Shown one piece after another: positions 33,973-42,948 of a DNA stretch of 64,000 bases. The translations under genes were made by a program, and so were the position numbers. Origin of the DNA: Stutzerimonas stutzeri (GTDB lineage: Bacteria > Pseudomonadota > Gammaproteobacteria > Pseudomonadales > Pseudomonadaceae); assembly GCA_002345575.1 (NCBI GenBank), contig DDVX01000012.1, positions 33,924-97,923 on the forward strand, given 5' to 3'. The notes under the pieces are model-generated. The model did not search any database, was not told where the DNA came from, and was given only the letters and a program-made list of their open reading frames with translations. Within the stretch, counting starts at the first letter, position 1. Every line of letters starts with the position of its first letter.

Positions 33973-34030
33973 AGGGTCACGTTGGGCTAAGCTCAGCTCA
34001 TGAATCCCCCAGGAAGCCAGGCCGAAAACG

Positions 34031-37000
34031 ATGGGCGCAGTATGGCGATCCGACAGAACCCGTGCGGGTGGTGGCAAGCGTGTGCCATCACCCCATAAGG
34101 CGGGAAAGAAAACCCGTGACGGCCGCCGGCTGGCACGCCGTATGGGCTGGTTGCTGGTCGTTTCGTTGCTGGCCGGCGGCGGTTACGCAGCCTGGCATGA
34201 AATGCACAGCTCCAAGCTGCAGGCGCTTTGGCTGAGTCGCTACGCCGAAAATCTCGATTATCAGCTCAAGCCCGGCGTCAGCCCCAGTATCCACTTCCCC
34301 GAGGCTGGGCCATTTGATCGTCGGCTGGGTTATGCGCAACTCCCGGACTTTCTTGAGCGGCTGACGCGCAGCGGCTTTAGCGTGGAACAGCAGGTGCACT
34401 TCTCGCCGGCGTTGCAGCGCTATGTCAGCCACGGTTTCTTCGTGCCCTATGCGGAGAAATTCCAGGCTGGGCTGAGCATCAACGACTGCCGTGGAGAGCC
34501 GCTATACCAAAACCGCTACCCGCATCAGTACTACGAGGCCTTCGAGGATGTGCCTCCTCTGGTAGCCATGAGCCTGCTGTTTATCGAAGATCGCGGGCTG
34601 CTCGATGCCGGGCGACCGCTCGCCAATCCGGCGGTGGACTGGCCGCGTTTCACCAGGGCGGCCATTACCCAGGTGGAACGGCAGCTCGGCCTGTCAGGCC
34701 AGACGGCTGGAGGTAGCACGCTGGCGACCCAGGTGGAGAAGTATCGGCATTCGCCGGAAGGCCGCACCGGCAGCGCTGAGGAAAAGCTTCGGCAGATGAT
34801 TTCCGCCAGCGTGCGCGCCTATAGTCAAGGCCAGCTCACTCTGAACGCGCGCCAGCAGGTCGTGCGCGACTACCTTAACAGCGTGCCTTTGTCCGGGGCC
34901 TACGGGCATGGCGAGGTACATGGCATCGCCGATGGTCTGCGGCTCTGGTTCGGTGCTGACTTCGCCGAGGTCAACCGGCTGCTCGACTCCCGGCGCAATG
35001 CCGCGGCGCCGCTAGATGCGCAAGCACTGGCTCTGCGTCAGGTGCTGTCACTGCTGATCGCCCAGCGACGCCCGTCCTACTACCTCATCTCCGGTCGTGA
35101 AGCGCTGGCGGAGCTCACCGATAGCCATCTTCGGCTGCTGGCCAGCGGCGGTGTGATCGACAGCGGTCTGCGTGACACGGCGCTGCGACAGCAGGTGGTA
35201 TTCCGCGACCTGCGGCGTGAGCCGGGTATTCGCGAGGTGGCTTCGGACAAGGGCATCAGTGCCGCACGGATGCGCCTGAGCAACCTGCTGGGTGTGTCGC
35301 TGTATGAGCTCGACCGCCTTGATCTGGCCGCAACCACACCGCTGCACGGCGAGCTGCAGCAGCAGGTCAGCGACTACCTCGCTCGTCTGGCCGATCCGGC
35401 TTTTGCCGGTGAGGTGGGGCTGCTCGGCGAGCGCATGCTGTCGGCCGAGCGTACAGCGGATGTCCGCTATAGCTTCACCCTGTTCGAGCGTGGCGAGCAG
35501 GGGTTTCGCGTGCGGGTCCAGACCGACAATACCAACCAGCCCTTCGATATCAACGAGGGCAGCAAGCTTGAGCTGGGTTCCACGGCGAAGCTGCGGGTCC
35601 TGACCACTTACCTTGAGATCATCGCCGAACTGTACGAGCGTCATGCTCAGCTGAGCCGTGAAGAATTGCGCCAGGTTGAGGCCCATGACCCGCTGACGCG
35701 CTGGGCTCTGGCCTATCTGGGCCGTACGCGCGAGCCCAGCCTGACGGGGATGCTCGATGCGGCACTGGAGCGGCGTTATTCGGCCAGCCCCAGCGAGCGT
35801 TTTTTCACCGGCGCCGGAATGCATAGCTTCGGCAATTTCCGTCGTGAGGATGACAATCGCCTGCCCACCATGCGCGAAGCCCTGCAGGAATCGATCAACC
35901 TGCCGTTCGTACGGCTGATGCGTGATGTGGTGAGCTATAGCACCTATCAGATAGGGAACGGTGCCGAACTGCTGAAAAGCGATGACAATCCGCAGCGCGC
36001 GGAGTACCTGCGGCGCTTTGCGGACCGCGAGGGTTCGGTCTTCCTGATGCGTTTCTGGGGCAAGTACCAGAACAAGAGCGCTGATGAGCGCATCGCAGTA
36101 CTTCTCGACGGTATACGCCCCACGCCGTCACGCCTGGCTGCTGTGCATCGTTATCTGTTTCCGGACGCGGAGCGCGCCAGCTTCGAGCGCTTTCTCCGGT
36201 CGCGACTGGTGGATGTCGAACTGAGCGATGTCGACCTCGACCTGCTTCATGAACGCTATGCACCCGGCAGCTTCAGCCTGCCTGACCAGGGCTATATCGC
36301 CCGAGTACATCCGCTGGATTTGTGGCTGCTCGGCTACCTGACCCGCAACCCCGAGGCGGGCGTTTTCGATGCCATCACGGCCAGTGCCGAGCAGCGCCAG
36401 GAGGTCTACGGTTGGCTGTTCCGCAGCCGTCACAAAAGTGCCCGCGACAGCCGCATCCGCATCATGCTGGAGGTGGAAGCTTTCACCGATATCCATCGTC
36501 GCTGGCAACGCCTGGGCTATCCCTTCGAGCACCTGGTACCCTCGCTGGCCACCGCACTGGGCAGCTCCGGTGATCGTCCGGCGGCGCTGGCTGAGCTGAT
36601 GGGCATCATCGTCAACGATGGCGTGCGGCTGCCCAGCGTGCGCATCGACAGTCTGCATTTTGCCAGCGATACGCCCTATGAAACGCGACTAGGCATCAGC
36701 CCGGATGGTGGTGAGCGGGTGATGCACAGCGAAGTGGCCGCTACCTTGCGCGCGGCGCTGCACAGCGTGGTAGAGCACGGCACCGGGAGGCGCCTGCGGG
36801 GCCTTTTTGTACAGGCTGATGGCGAGCCCTTGCGCGTAGGTGGCAAGACAGGTACTGGCGACAACCGTATTCAGACCATCGGAGCAGGCGGCCGGCTGAT
36901 CAGCTCCACGGCAATGAATCGCACGGCCACCTTCGTGTTCTATCTCGGACCCGATCACTTCGGCACCCTGACGGCCTATGTGCCGGGGCGCAAGGCGGAC

Positions 37001-37162
37001 AACTTCAGCTTCACCTCGGCTCTGCCGGTGCAAGTGCTCAAGGGCATGGCTCCAATTCTGCAGCCCTACCTGGAAAGCCCCGGCCAGATATGCCAGCCGC
37101 CGGCTGAGTCGGAGCCCGTTGCGCCCACCCTGACTGCAGGCACGGACTCGGCCAACCCCTGA
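34031..37162 (+). CDS. Bifunctional PBP-like peptidoglycan glycosyltransferase/transpeptidase
   Basis: A 1043-residue protein with a basic cytoplasmic N-terminus and one membrane anchor (MGWLLVVSLLAGGGYAAW, about 38-55). The GT51 domain shows LLFIEDRGLLD with catalytic Glu186, and GGSTLATQVEKYRHSPEGR. The transpeptidase half has S517-TAK, S621-IN and K939-TG. The distances between these motifs (104 and 318 residues) are much larger than in PBP1a/1b, so a large insertion lies within the transpeptidase domain. It is longer than typical class A PBPs and stands alone. Its role (cell-wall synthesis, perhaps conditional) is inferred. ATG 34031 has a poor ribosome site. Confidence 0.85.
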   Translation: MGAVWRSDRTRAGGGKRVPSPHKAGKKTRDGRRLARRMGWLLVVSLLAGGGYAAWHEMHSSKLQALWLSRYAENLDYQLKPGVSPSIHFPEAGPFDRRLGYAQLPDFLERLTRSGFSVEQQVHFSPALQRYVSHGFFVPYAEKFQAGLSINDCRGEPLYQNRYPHQYYEAFEDVPPLVAMSLLFIEDRGLLDAGRPLANPAVDWPRFTRAAITQVERQLGLSGQTAGGSTLATQVEKYRHSPEGRTGSAEEKLRQMISASVRAYSQGQLTLNARQQVVRDYLNSVPLSGAYGHGEVHGIADGLRLWFGADFAEVNRLLDSRRNAAAPLDAQALALRQVLSLLIAQRRPSYYLISGREALAELTDSHLRLLASGGVIDSGLRDTALRQQVVFRDLRREPGIREVASDKGISAARMRLSNLLGVSLYELDRLDLAATTPLHGELQQQVSDYLARLADPAFAGEVGLLGERMLSAERTADVRYSFTLFERGEQGFRVRVQTDNTNQPFDINEGSKLELGSTAKLRVLTTYLEIIAELYERHAQLSREELRQVEAHDPLTRWALAYLGRTREPSLTGMLDAALERRYSASPSERFFTGAGMHSFGNFRREDDNRLPTMREALQESINLPFVRLMRDVVSYSTYQIGNGAELLKSDDNPQRAEYLRRFADREGSVFLMRFWGKYQNKSADERIAVLLDGIRPTPSRLAAVHRYLFPDAERASFERFLRSRLVDVELSDVDLDLLHERYAPGSFSLPDQGYIARVHPLDLWLLGYLTRNPEAGVFDAITASAEQRQEVYGWLFRSRHKSARDSRIRIMLEVEAFTDIHRRWQRLGYPFEHLVPSLATALGSSGDRPAALAELMGIIVNDGVRLPSVRIDSLHFASDTPYETRLGISPDGGERVMHSEVAATLRAALHSVVEHGTGRRLRGLFVQADGEPLRVGGKTGTGDNRIQTIGAGGRLISSTAMNRTATFVFYLGPDHFGTLTAYVPGRKADNFSFTSALPVQVLKGMAPILQPYLESPGQICQPPAESEPVAPTLTAGTDSANP

Positions 37163-37283
37163 CTCTTGCGTGAGAGCCCCGCCCGCCGCGAGTTCAGGCT
37201 GAAAGCCTGGCCGAGCTAAAGCCTGGCTATGTCCTCAAAGGTGGTTGCTCAATGCGGTTTGTGCTGGGGCGTGATCGTTTAGA

Positions 37284-37317
37284 GCGAAAAGCTTCGCGGC
37301 GAGGGCGCCGCTCCCAC
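37284..37317. repeat. REP-like palindrome (GC-rich, CTCCCAC end)
   Basis: A 34-base GC-rich element containing GCGGCG...CGCCGC and ending CGCTCCCAC, which is the usual signature of Pseudomonas REP sequences. It lies between the PBP-like gene and the mocR-type gene, with no gene in the 199-base interval. Confidence 0.55.
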
Positions 37318-37328
37318 GATTTCGCGTC

Positions 37329-37352
37329 CGTAGGGCCGAGCTTGTTCGGCCA
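37329..37352. repeat. REP-like element, copy 2
   Basis: A 24-base stretch 22/24 identical to 119-142. GGCCGA-GCTTGT-TCGGCC is a perfect 6-bp dyad. It ends 10 bases before the stop of the minus-strand regulator gene, so it may act as a 3' hairpin as well. Confidence 0.5.
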
Positions 37353-37361
37353 GCGCAGCCG

Positions 37362-38771
37362 TCAGAACGACTTGATCATCCGTCCTAACAGTTCCATGGC
37401 CTTTTCGCTGCGCTCATTCCAGGGATGGCCGTGGTTCAGCCGTGCACAGTTTCGGTAGCGCCGGGTGGCAGAGAAGATCGGCCCGGGTGCCAGGCTGATG
37501 CCCTGGGCCAGCGCCAGTTGCAGCAACTGCAGCGAATCGACCTGCTCGGGGAATTCGAACCAGAGAAAGTAGCCGCCGCTAGGCCGCGTAACTCGCGTGC
37601 TGGCGGGAAAGTGTCTTGCGGCAGAGGCCAGCATCGCGCCTTGCTGCATTTCCAGCGCGTGACGCAGCTTGCGCAGGTGGCGATCGTAACCGCCATGCTG
37701 CAGGTAGTCGGCGATGGCGGCTTGCGCAGGCACCGAGGGCGAAATGGTGGTCATCAGCTTGAGCCGGCTGATCTGTTCAGAATAGCGGCCGCCGGCGACC
37801 CAGCCGACCCGGTAGCCCGGCGCCAGGCTTTTGGAAAAGGAGCCGCAGTGCATCACTAGGCCGTCGCGGTCATGGCTCTTGACCGGCTTTGGCGGCTCGC
37901 GAGTGAAATACAGTTCGGCGTAGACGTCGTCTTCGATCAGCGGCACCTGATGGCGCTGCAGCAGTTCATAGAGCTGCTGCTTGCGTGCTTCGCTCATGCT
38001 GGCGCCCAGCGGGTTCTGCAGGCTGCTCATGAGCCAGCAGGCCTTGATCGGCAGATTGGCCAGGCTTTCGGCCAGCACCTCGAGGTCAATACCTTCGCGC
38101 GGGTGCACCGGAATTTCCACGGCCTTGAGCTTGAGCCGTTCCAGTACCTGCAACGTGGCGTAGAAGGCCGGGGCTTCGATGGCGACCAGGTCGCCCGGCT
38201 CGGTCACCACCTGCAGGCAGAGGTTCAAAGCCTCCATGGCGCCGGTGGTGATCACCAGCTCCTCCATCGGCAACATCACTCCGCCGACCATGTAGCGCAG
38301 CGCAATCTGCCGCAGCAGATCAGGGTTGCCGCTGGTCATCTCGCTGATCACTTCGCGCACCGGCATGTCGCGCACGCTTTGCGCCATTGAGCGTGCCAGG
38401 CGTTGCAGCGGGAACAGGTCGGCGCTGGGAAAGGCCGAGCCGAAGGGCACGGTATTCGGATCACGCAGCGAGCCGAGTACCGAGAACACCAGTTCGCTGA
38501 CGTCCACGTCTGTGGTTTCGGCAGGGCGCGGACTAATATCCGGTTCGTGCAGCGGGCGCTTGGCGTGCTCACGCACGAAGTAGCCCGAACGTGGCCGCGC
38601 CTGGATCAGGCCGCGATCCTCCAGCAGGTAATAGGCCTGAAAAACCGTTGAAGGGCTGACACCATAGGTGCGGCTGGCATGGCGCACCGACGGTACCTTC
38701 TGCCCGGGTTGCAGCACGCCAGTGCGGATCAGCTCGGCAATTTCGTCGGCAAATTTCTCGTAGCGCTTCAT
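37362..38771 (-). CDS. MocR-type regulator (GntR HTH fused to PLP aminotransferase fold)
   Basis: A 469-residue MocR regulator. Residues 1-75 are a GntR winged helix (LQPGQKVPSVRHASRTYGVS, then QAYYLLEDRGLIQARPRSGYFV). The rest is a fold-type-I aminotransferase domain; the PLP lysine is in HCGSFSKSLAPGYRVGW, and SLQNPLGASMSEARKQQL is the substrate loop. Such proteins sense amino acids or vitamin B6 vitamers rather than catalyse. Its target gene is not adjacent in an obvious way; ccoG lies upstream on the same strand. Confidence 0.93.
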   Translation of the reverse strand: MKRYEKFADEIAELIRTGVLQPGQKVPSVRHASRTYGVSPSTVFQAYYLLEDRGLIQARPRSGYFVREHAKRPLHEPDISPRPAETTDVDVSELVFSVLGSLRDPNTVPFGSAFPSADLFPLQRLARSMAQSVRDMPVREVISEMTSGNPDLLRQIALRYMVGGVMLPMEELVITTGAMEALNLCLQVVTEPGDLVAIEAPAFYATLQVLERLKLKAVEIPVHPREGIDLEVLAESLANLPIKACWLMSSLQNPLGASMSEARKQQLYELLQRHQVPLIEDDVYAELYFTREPPKPVKSHDRDGLVMHCGSFSKSLAPGYRVGWVAGGRYSEQISRLKLMTTISPSVPAQAAIADYLQHGGYDRHLRKLRHALEMQQGAMLASAARHFPASTRVTRPSGGYFLWFEFPEQVDSLQLLQLALAQGISLAPGPIFSATRRYRNCARLNHGHPWNERSEKAMELLGRMIKSF

Positions 38772-38862
38772 CGGGCTCAGGTTCGGTTCGGGCTGGCAGG
38801 TCGTTATTCAGTGACCTGCCAGGCGGTTGCGGCAGCATGCACGATACCGCATGGCGGCGTCC

Positions 38863-40278
38863 TCAGCGGCCAGCCGGCGCCACGAAAGTGCTGTCGGCAC
38901 GCACCACGCTGGTCGGATCGCTCAGGTCGCACAGCTCGAAATCCAGCGGGCGGCTCAGGCCCCGGCCAGGCTCACTTTCGACGAGGGCGACGCTGAGCGG
39001 CAGGTTGACGATTTCCCCGGGTGCCAGGCTGATCTCGCGCACGCCATGCAACTGGAACGGGCCCTCACCAAGCGACACCGCGTACTGGCGATGCTGCTGG
39101 GTCTTGTTGATGACCTTGAGGCTGTACATGTTTTCGATCTGGCCCTGGCTGTTCTCGCGGTACAGGGTACGATCCTTGGTGACATCCAGCGACAGCAGCG
39201 GCCGCTCGGCCAGTGCCCAGCCGAAGGCGCCAATCATTACCAGCAGCGCCGTGGCATAGCCCACCAGGCGCGGGCGCAGCAGGCGGGTCCTGCCGCCCTG
39301 CAGAGCGTTTTCGGAGGTGTAGCGCAGCAGGCCGCGTGGGTAATTCATCTTGTCCATCACCTCGTTGCACACATCGATGCAGGCGCCGCAGCTGATGCAG
39401 TCCAGTTGCAAGCCGTCGCGAATGTCGATTCCGGTGGGGCAGACCTGCACGCAGAGGGTGCAGTCGATGCAATCACCCAGCCCCTGGGCTCGATGGTCAC
39501 TGTCCTTGCGCCGCGCCCCGCGGTTTTCGCCGCGGCTTGCGTCGTAGGAAACCATCAGCGTATCGGCATCGAACATCACGCTCTGGAAACGGGAATAGGG
39601 ACACATATGCAGGCAGACCTTCTCGCGCAGCCAGCCGGCGTTGATATAGGTCGCAGCAGTGAAGAAGAACAGCCAGAAACCGGCGGTCAGGCCTGTTTGC
39701 AGGGTGAACAGGTCCAGGGCCAGCTCGCGAATGGGCGTGAAATAGCCGACAAAGGTCAGCGCAGTAGCGAGGCTGATGGCGAGCCAGAGCGCGTGCTTGG
39801 CCGAGCGGCGCAGCACCTTGGCGGCGGACCAGGGCGCGGCGTCTAGCTTGATCCGCTGGCTACGGTCGCCTTCGGTGACCTTCTCCGACCACATGAACAG
39901 CCAGGTCCAGATGCTTTGCGGACAGGCATAGCCGCACCACACCCGTCCGGCCAGTACCGTAATGAAGAACAGGCCGAAGGCGGCAATGATCAGCAACGCC
40001 GACAGCAGGATGAAATCCTGCGGCCAGAAGGTCGCGCCGAAGATATGAAATTGCTGCTTGCCGATATCCCAAAGCACTGCCTGGCGGCCTTCCCAGTTCA
40101 GCCAGACCGTGCCGAAATAGAGCAGAAACAGAAGCCCTGTGCCAAACAGTCGCAGATTGCGATACAGACCGCTGAAGCTGCGGGTATGAATAGGCCCCCC
40201 CGCTTGGGCGGGCGTCAGGCGTATGGGTTTGCTCGGATCAACGCTGTCGATGATCCTGGCAGGAATTCGTTCGGTCAT
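38863..40278 (-). CDS. ccoG: Cytochrome c oxidase accessory protein CcoG (FixG)
   Basis: A 471-residue membrane iron-sulfur protein. About five membrane segments lie in the first 260 residues, with CGYACPQSIW early on. Two 4Fe-4S clusters are bound by CIDCTLCVQVCPTGIDIRDG and CISCGACIDVCNEVMDKM (near residues 270-320). The C-terminal third is an immunoglobulin-like periplasmic domain. CcoG helps copper delivery/maturation of cbb3 oxidase. The oxidase genes ccoNOQP are not in this window, so this copy is separated from them or is a second copy. Confidence 0.95.
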   Translation of the reverse strand: MTERIPARIIDSVDPSKPIRLTPAQAGGPIHTRSFSGLYRNLRLFGTGLLFLLYFGTVWLNWEGRQAVLWDIGKQQFHIFGATFWPQDFILLSALLIIAAFGLFFITVLAGRVWCGYACPQSIWTWLFMWSEKVTEGDRSQRIKLDAAPWSAAKVLRRSAKHALWLAISLATALTFVGYFTPIRELALDLFTLQTGLTAGFWLFFFTAATYINAGWLREKVCLHMCPYSRFQSVMFDADTLMVSYDASRGENRGARRKDSDHRAQGLGDCIDCTLCVQVCPTGIDIRDGLQLDCISCGACIDVCNEVMDKMNYPRGLLRYTSENALQGGRTRLLRPRLVGYATALLVMIGAFGWALAERPLLSLDVTKDRTLYRENSQGQIENMYSLKVINKTQQHRQYAVSLGEGPFQLHGVREISLAPGEIVNLPLSVALVESEPGRGLSRPLDFELCDLSDPTSVVRADSTFVAPAGR

Positions 40279-40757
40279 GGCACCACCAAGTCAGGCTTTC
40301 AGGCGATGCGAATGATCGGCGGGATACTGTTTGAGTAACAGACTCAGCTGTTTGAGAAAAATACGGATCAGATAGTAGGACGCTTCACGGAGAGGGGCAA
40401 TGCCTGCGCGGCGACCAGCGCCTCATCGCAGTCGCGTAATCTCGTCAAGCTCGCCCGATCCAGAGTAAAGCGTGGCAACGGCTGGGTAGACGGTATAAGT
40501 GCTGACACCCATTTAGAGCGCTTGTCTTGCGTGTCCCGTATGTTCGCCAGAACGGCAGGATTTTGGTGTCACAGGTATGCTGTACCGCCCACTTGCTGCT
40601 ACCACGCGGGTGACTGATACGCCTTTTTTGAGCTCAACTGCGCCTGTTTGTCAGGATCGCTGCCGGGCCATAGTCCAGCGTTTCGCTGTAACGTAGACGT
40701 CAGCCGGCTCGGCTGGCGGTCTTTCTCCGTTCTGTCTGCTTCAAGGAAACTCCCTCA
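40279..40757. other. Intergenic region without a visible gene
   Basis: 479 bases between divergently transcribed ccoG and lrgA-like genes. No conserved ORF, terminator or tRNA is seen. TGACACC (near 40502) and GGTGTCA (near 40567) form a widely spaced 7-bp dyad, and no clear Anr box (TTGAT-N4-ATCAA) was found for ccoG. Confidence 0.4.
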
Positions 40758-41123
40758 ATGATCCTCAAAGGCCTGACCTGGCTGATTGTGCTGCAGTTGC
40801 TCGGCAGCGTCGTAAACCTTTTGCTGCTACCGGCGCTGCCCGGTCCCATCATTGGCATGGTGCTGCTGTTTGTCGCCCTGCTGGTTCGTAGGAGCATCCC
40901 CGAGTCGCTGGAGAAGACCACTGCGTTGCTGCTGCAGTATCTGCCGCTGCTGCTGATCGTTCCTGCAGCCGGGATCATCACCAGCAGCGAAGCTCTGCTG
41001 AATGATCTGCCAGCCATCGCTGTAGGTTTGGTGCTGTCGCTGGTCATCACCGTACCGCTCTGCGGCTGGCTGATGCAGGCGCTGATCCGTCGCATGGAGC
41101 GTGGGCAGGAGGACAAGGCATGA
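40758..41123 (+). CDS. CidA/LrgA family membrane protein
   Basis: A 121-residue four-helix membrane protein with the family sequence LLPALPGPIIGMVLLFVALLV and LLLIVPAAGII. CidA/LrgA proteins are holin-like and are linked to cell lysis control and, more recently, to pyruvate uptake and side-product export. An AAGGA ribosome site precedes the ATG. The stop overlaps the LrgB-family start by 4 bases; the pair acts as a unit. Confidence 0.92.
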   Translation: MILKGLTWLIVLQLLGSVVNLLLLPALPGPIIGMVLLFVALLVRRSIPESLEKTTALLLQYLPLLLIVPAAGIITSSEALLNDLPAIAVGLVLSLVITVPLCGWLMQALIRRMERGQEDKA

Positions 41124-41830
41124 CGACCTTTGATTTGGCCACCGTCTGGCAGCTGATTCTGGAGCATCCGCTGTTCTCGGCTGGCCTGACCCTGATCGCC
41201 TTCCAATTGGCACTGGCACTCTACCGGCGCAGTGGCTGGCTGGTGCTGCAACCGGTGATGATCGGAATGTTGCTGGTGGTGTCAGTGCTGTATCTGAGCG
41301 GGCTGGATTACCAGACCTACCGCGAGGGCGCATCGATGATCGCCATCCTGGTCGGCCCTGCCACCGTGGCGCTGGCGATACCCCTGTATCGCCATCTGCG
41401 ACGCATCCGGCAGCTGTTCTGGCCGATCATGATCACGCTGTGTGTCGGCGGCGTACTTTGCGTGGGTCTGACCCTGGTGATTTCCGGTCTCATGGGCGCA
41501 GATATGGCGGTGCTGATGAGCCTGGCGCCCAAGGCGGCGACCATGCCGATTGCCATGCTGGCAGCCGAGCAGGTCGGCGGTGTCGCCTCGCTGGCGGCGG
41601 TTTTCGTGATGCTCACCGGGGTAATCGGAACGGCACTGGGGCCGCTGTTGCTGGGCTGGGCCGGTGTCGATCATCCGGCAGCCCGAGGCTTGAGCTACGG
41701 CATGAATGCTCATGCCATTGGCACTGCACGCGCTTTGGAAGAGGGCGATGAATGCGGCGCCTTTTCGGCGCTGGGTATGAGCTTTCTGGGCATCCTGATC
41801 GCGGTGTTTGTGCCGCTGACGCTGGGCTGA
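41120..41830 (+). CDS. LrgB/CidB family membrane protein
   Basis: A 236-residue protein with about 7 membrane segments. LAPKAATMPIAMLAAEQVGG and the C-terminal GLSYGMNAHAIGTARALEEGDECGAFSALGM are diagnostic of LrgB/CidB. It is coupled by overlap to the CidA/LrgA gene. The pair is usually regulated by a LysR or LytS/R system, which is not adjacent here. Confidence 0.93.
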   Translation: MTTFDLATVWQLILEHPLFSAGLTLIAFQLALALYRRSGWLVLQPVMIGMLLVVSVLYLSGLDYQTYREGASMIAILVGPATVALAIPLYRHLRRIRQLFWPIMITLCVGGVLCVGLTLVISGLMGADMAVLMSLAPKAATMPIAMLAAEQVGGVASLAAVFVMLTGVIGTALGPLLLGWAGVDHPAARGLSYGMNAHAIGTARALEEGDECGAFSALGMSFLGILIAVFVPLTLG

Positions 41831-41940
41831 TCGTAAGTGCCTGACTCGTCTGCGGTTCTTGCGTAAGAGAGGGTCGTTGCGCAACCTTAGTTAGCTGTCT
41901 GATGTATGGCTGCGCACTGTCTGCTTATTGGAGGAAGGTC

Positions 41941-42816
41941 ATGTTCGAGCAATTCCAGCGTAGCGAGTGCGAAGTCAACGGCGTGCGTATCGCCTATCGC
42001 AAGGGTGGCTCAGGGCCGCCGTTGCTGTTGCTGCATGGCTATCCGCAGACGCATGTCATGTGGCATCAGGTTGCTGATCAGCTAGCTGAGCATTTCACCG
42101 TGGTGGCAGCTGACTTGCGCGGCTACGGCGACAGCAGCAAACCGGAAGGTGGCGGCAATCATGCTGCCTATAGCAAGTGCGAGATGGCGCGTGACCAGGT
42201 GGAGCTGATGCGCACCTTGGGCTTCGAGCGTTTCGATATCCTGGCGCACGACCGGGGTGCGCGGGTCAGCCACCGTCTGGCGATGGATCATCCGCAGGTG
42301 GTACGGCGGCTGATTCTGCTCGACATCGCACCGACGCTTGCCATGTACACCCAGACAGACGAAACCTTCGCGCGCGCCTACTGGCACTGGTTCTTCCTGA
42401 TCCGCCCGGCGCCGCTGCCGGAAATGCTGCTGGAGGCCGCGCCCGAGCTGGTACTTGATTCAGCCGTGGCAACTCGTGCCGATCATGCGCATCCGTTTAC
42501 CCAGGCTGCCTATGCGGAATATCTGCGCTGCATGAAACAACCCGGCACCATTCATGCCTTCTGCGAAGACTATCGTGCCAGCGCCGGTATCGATCTTGAG
42601 CACGACCGTGAAGACCGCGCAGCCGGGCGCCATATCGAAGCGCCGCTGCTGGTGCTTTGGGGTGCCAACGGCGTTATCGCGCGCTGCTTCGAACCCCTGG
42701 AGGAGTGGCGCAAAGTGGCGCGGAATGTAGAGGGCAAAGCGCTTCCGTGTGGCCACTACATCGCCGAGGAAGTGCCGCAGCTATTGTTGGAAGAGACCCA
42801 AGCGTTCCTGAGCTGA
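41941..42816 (+). CDS. Alpha/beta hydrolase, haloacetate (fluoroacetate) dehalogenase-like
   Basis: A 291-residue hydrolase; ATG at 41941 has GGAGGAAGG upstream. HGYPQTHVMWH and ADLRGYGDSSKP are near-identical in style to fluoroacetate dehalogenase. The nucleophile Asp lies in AHDRGARVSHRLAMDHP, with the two carboxylate-binding Arg; YWHWFFL supplies the His-Trp pair of the halide pocket; CEDYRAS the Tyr; CGHYIAEEVP the catalytic His. All key positions I know for the Rhodopseudomonas enzyme are kept, so dehalogenase or related epoxide/ester activity is plausible but not proved. Confidence 0.85.
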   Translation: MFEQFQRSECEVNGVRIAYRKGGSGPPLLLLHGYPQTHVMWHQVADQLAEHFTVVAADLRGYGDSSKPEGGGNHAAYSKCEMARDQVELMRTLGFERFDILAHDRGARVSHRLAMDHPQVVRRLILLDIAPTLAMYTQTDETFARAYWHWFFLIRPAPLPEMLLEAAPELVLDSAVATRADHAHPFTQAAYAEYLRCMKQPGTIHAFCEDYRASAGIDLEHDREDRAAGRHIEAPLLVLWGANGVIARCFEPLEEWRKVARNVEGKALPCGHYIAEEVPQLLLEETQAFLS

Positions 42817-42830
42817 ACCTTCCAATTCAT

Positions 42831-42888
42831 ATCGGCTGAACCGATTGTTTCAACCGATAATATCCAACCATTTCGCAATGAATTGGAT
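42831..42888. promoter_or_regulatory. Two dyads upstream of the pirin/wrbA genes
   Basis: ATCGG-CTGAA-CCGAT (42831-42845), with a further CCGAT on the same strand at 42854-42858, and ATCCAA-N15-TTGGAT (42862-42888). They lie in the 132-base interval before the pirin gene and are candidates for binding of an unidentified regulator. Confidence 0.45.
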
Positions 42889-42948
42889 GGAAGATAGCCT
42901 CATAAGCCGCCCGACATGGCGTCGGGCTGAATGAGTTGGAGGCTATCG

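Noticed and set aside
38827..39846. Plus-strand open frame of 339 codons
   Set aside because: Antisense to ccoG, whose ferredoxin cysteines are well conserved.
40279..40757. Possible Anr/FNR box controlling ccoG
   Set aside because: Only TTGAG-type partial matches; no TTGAT-N4-ATCAA found.
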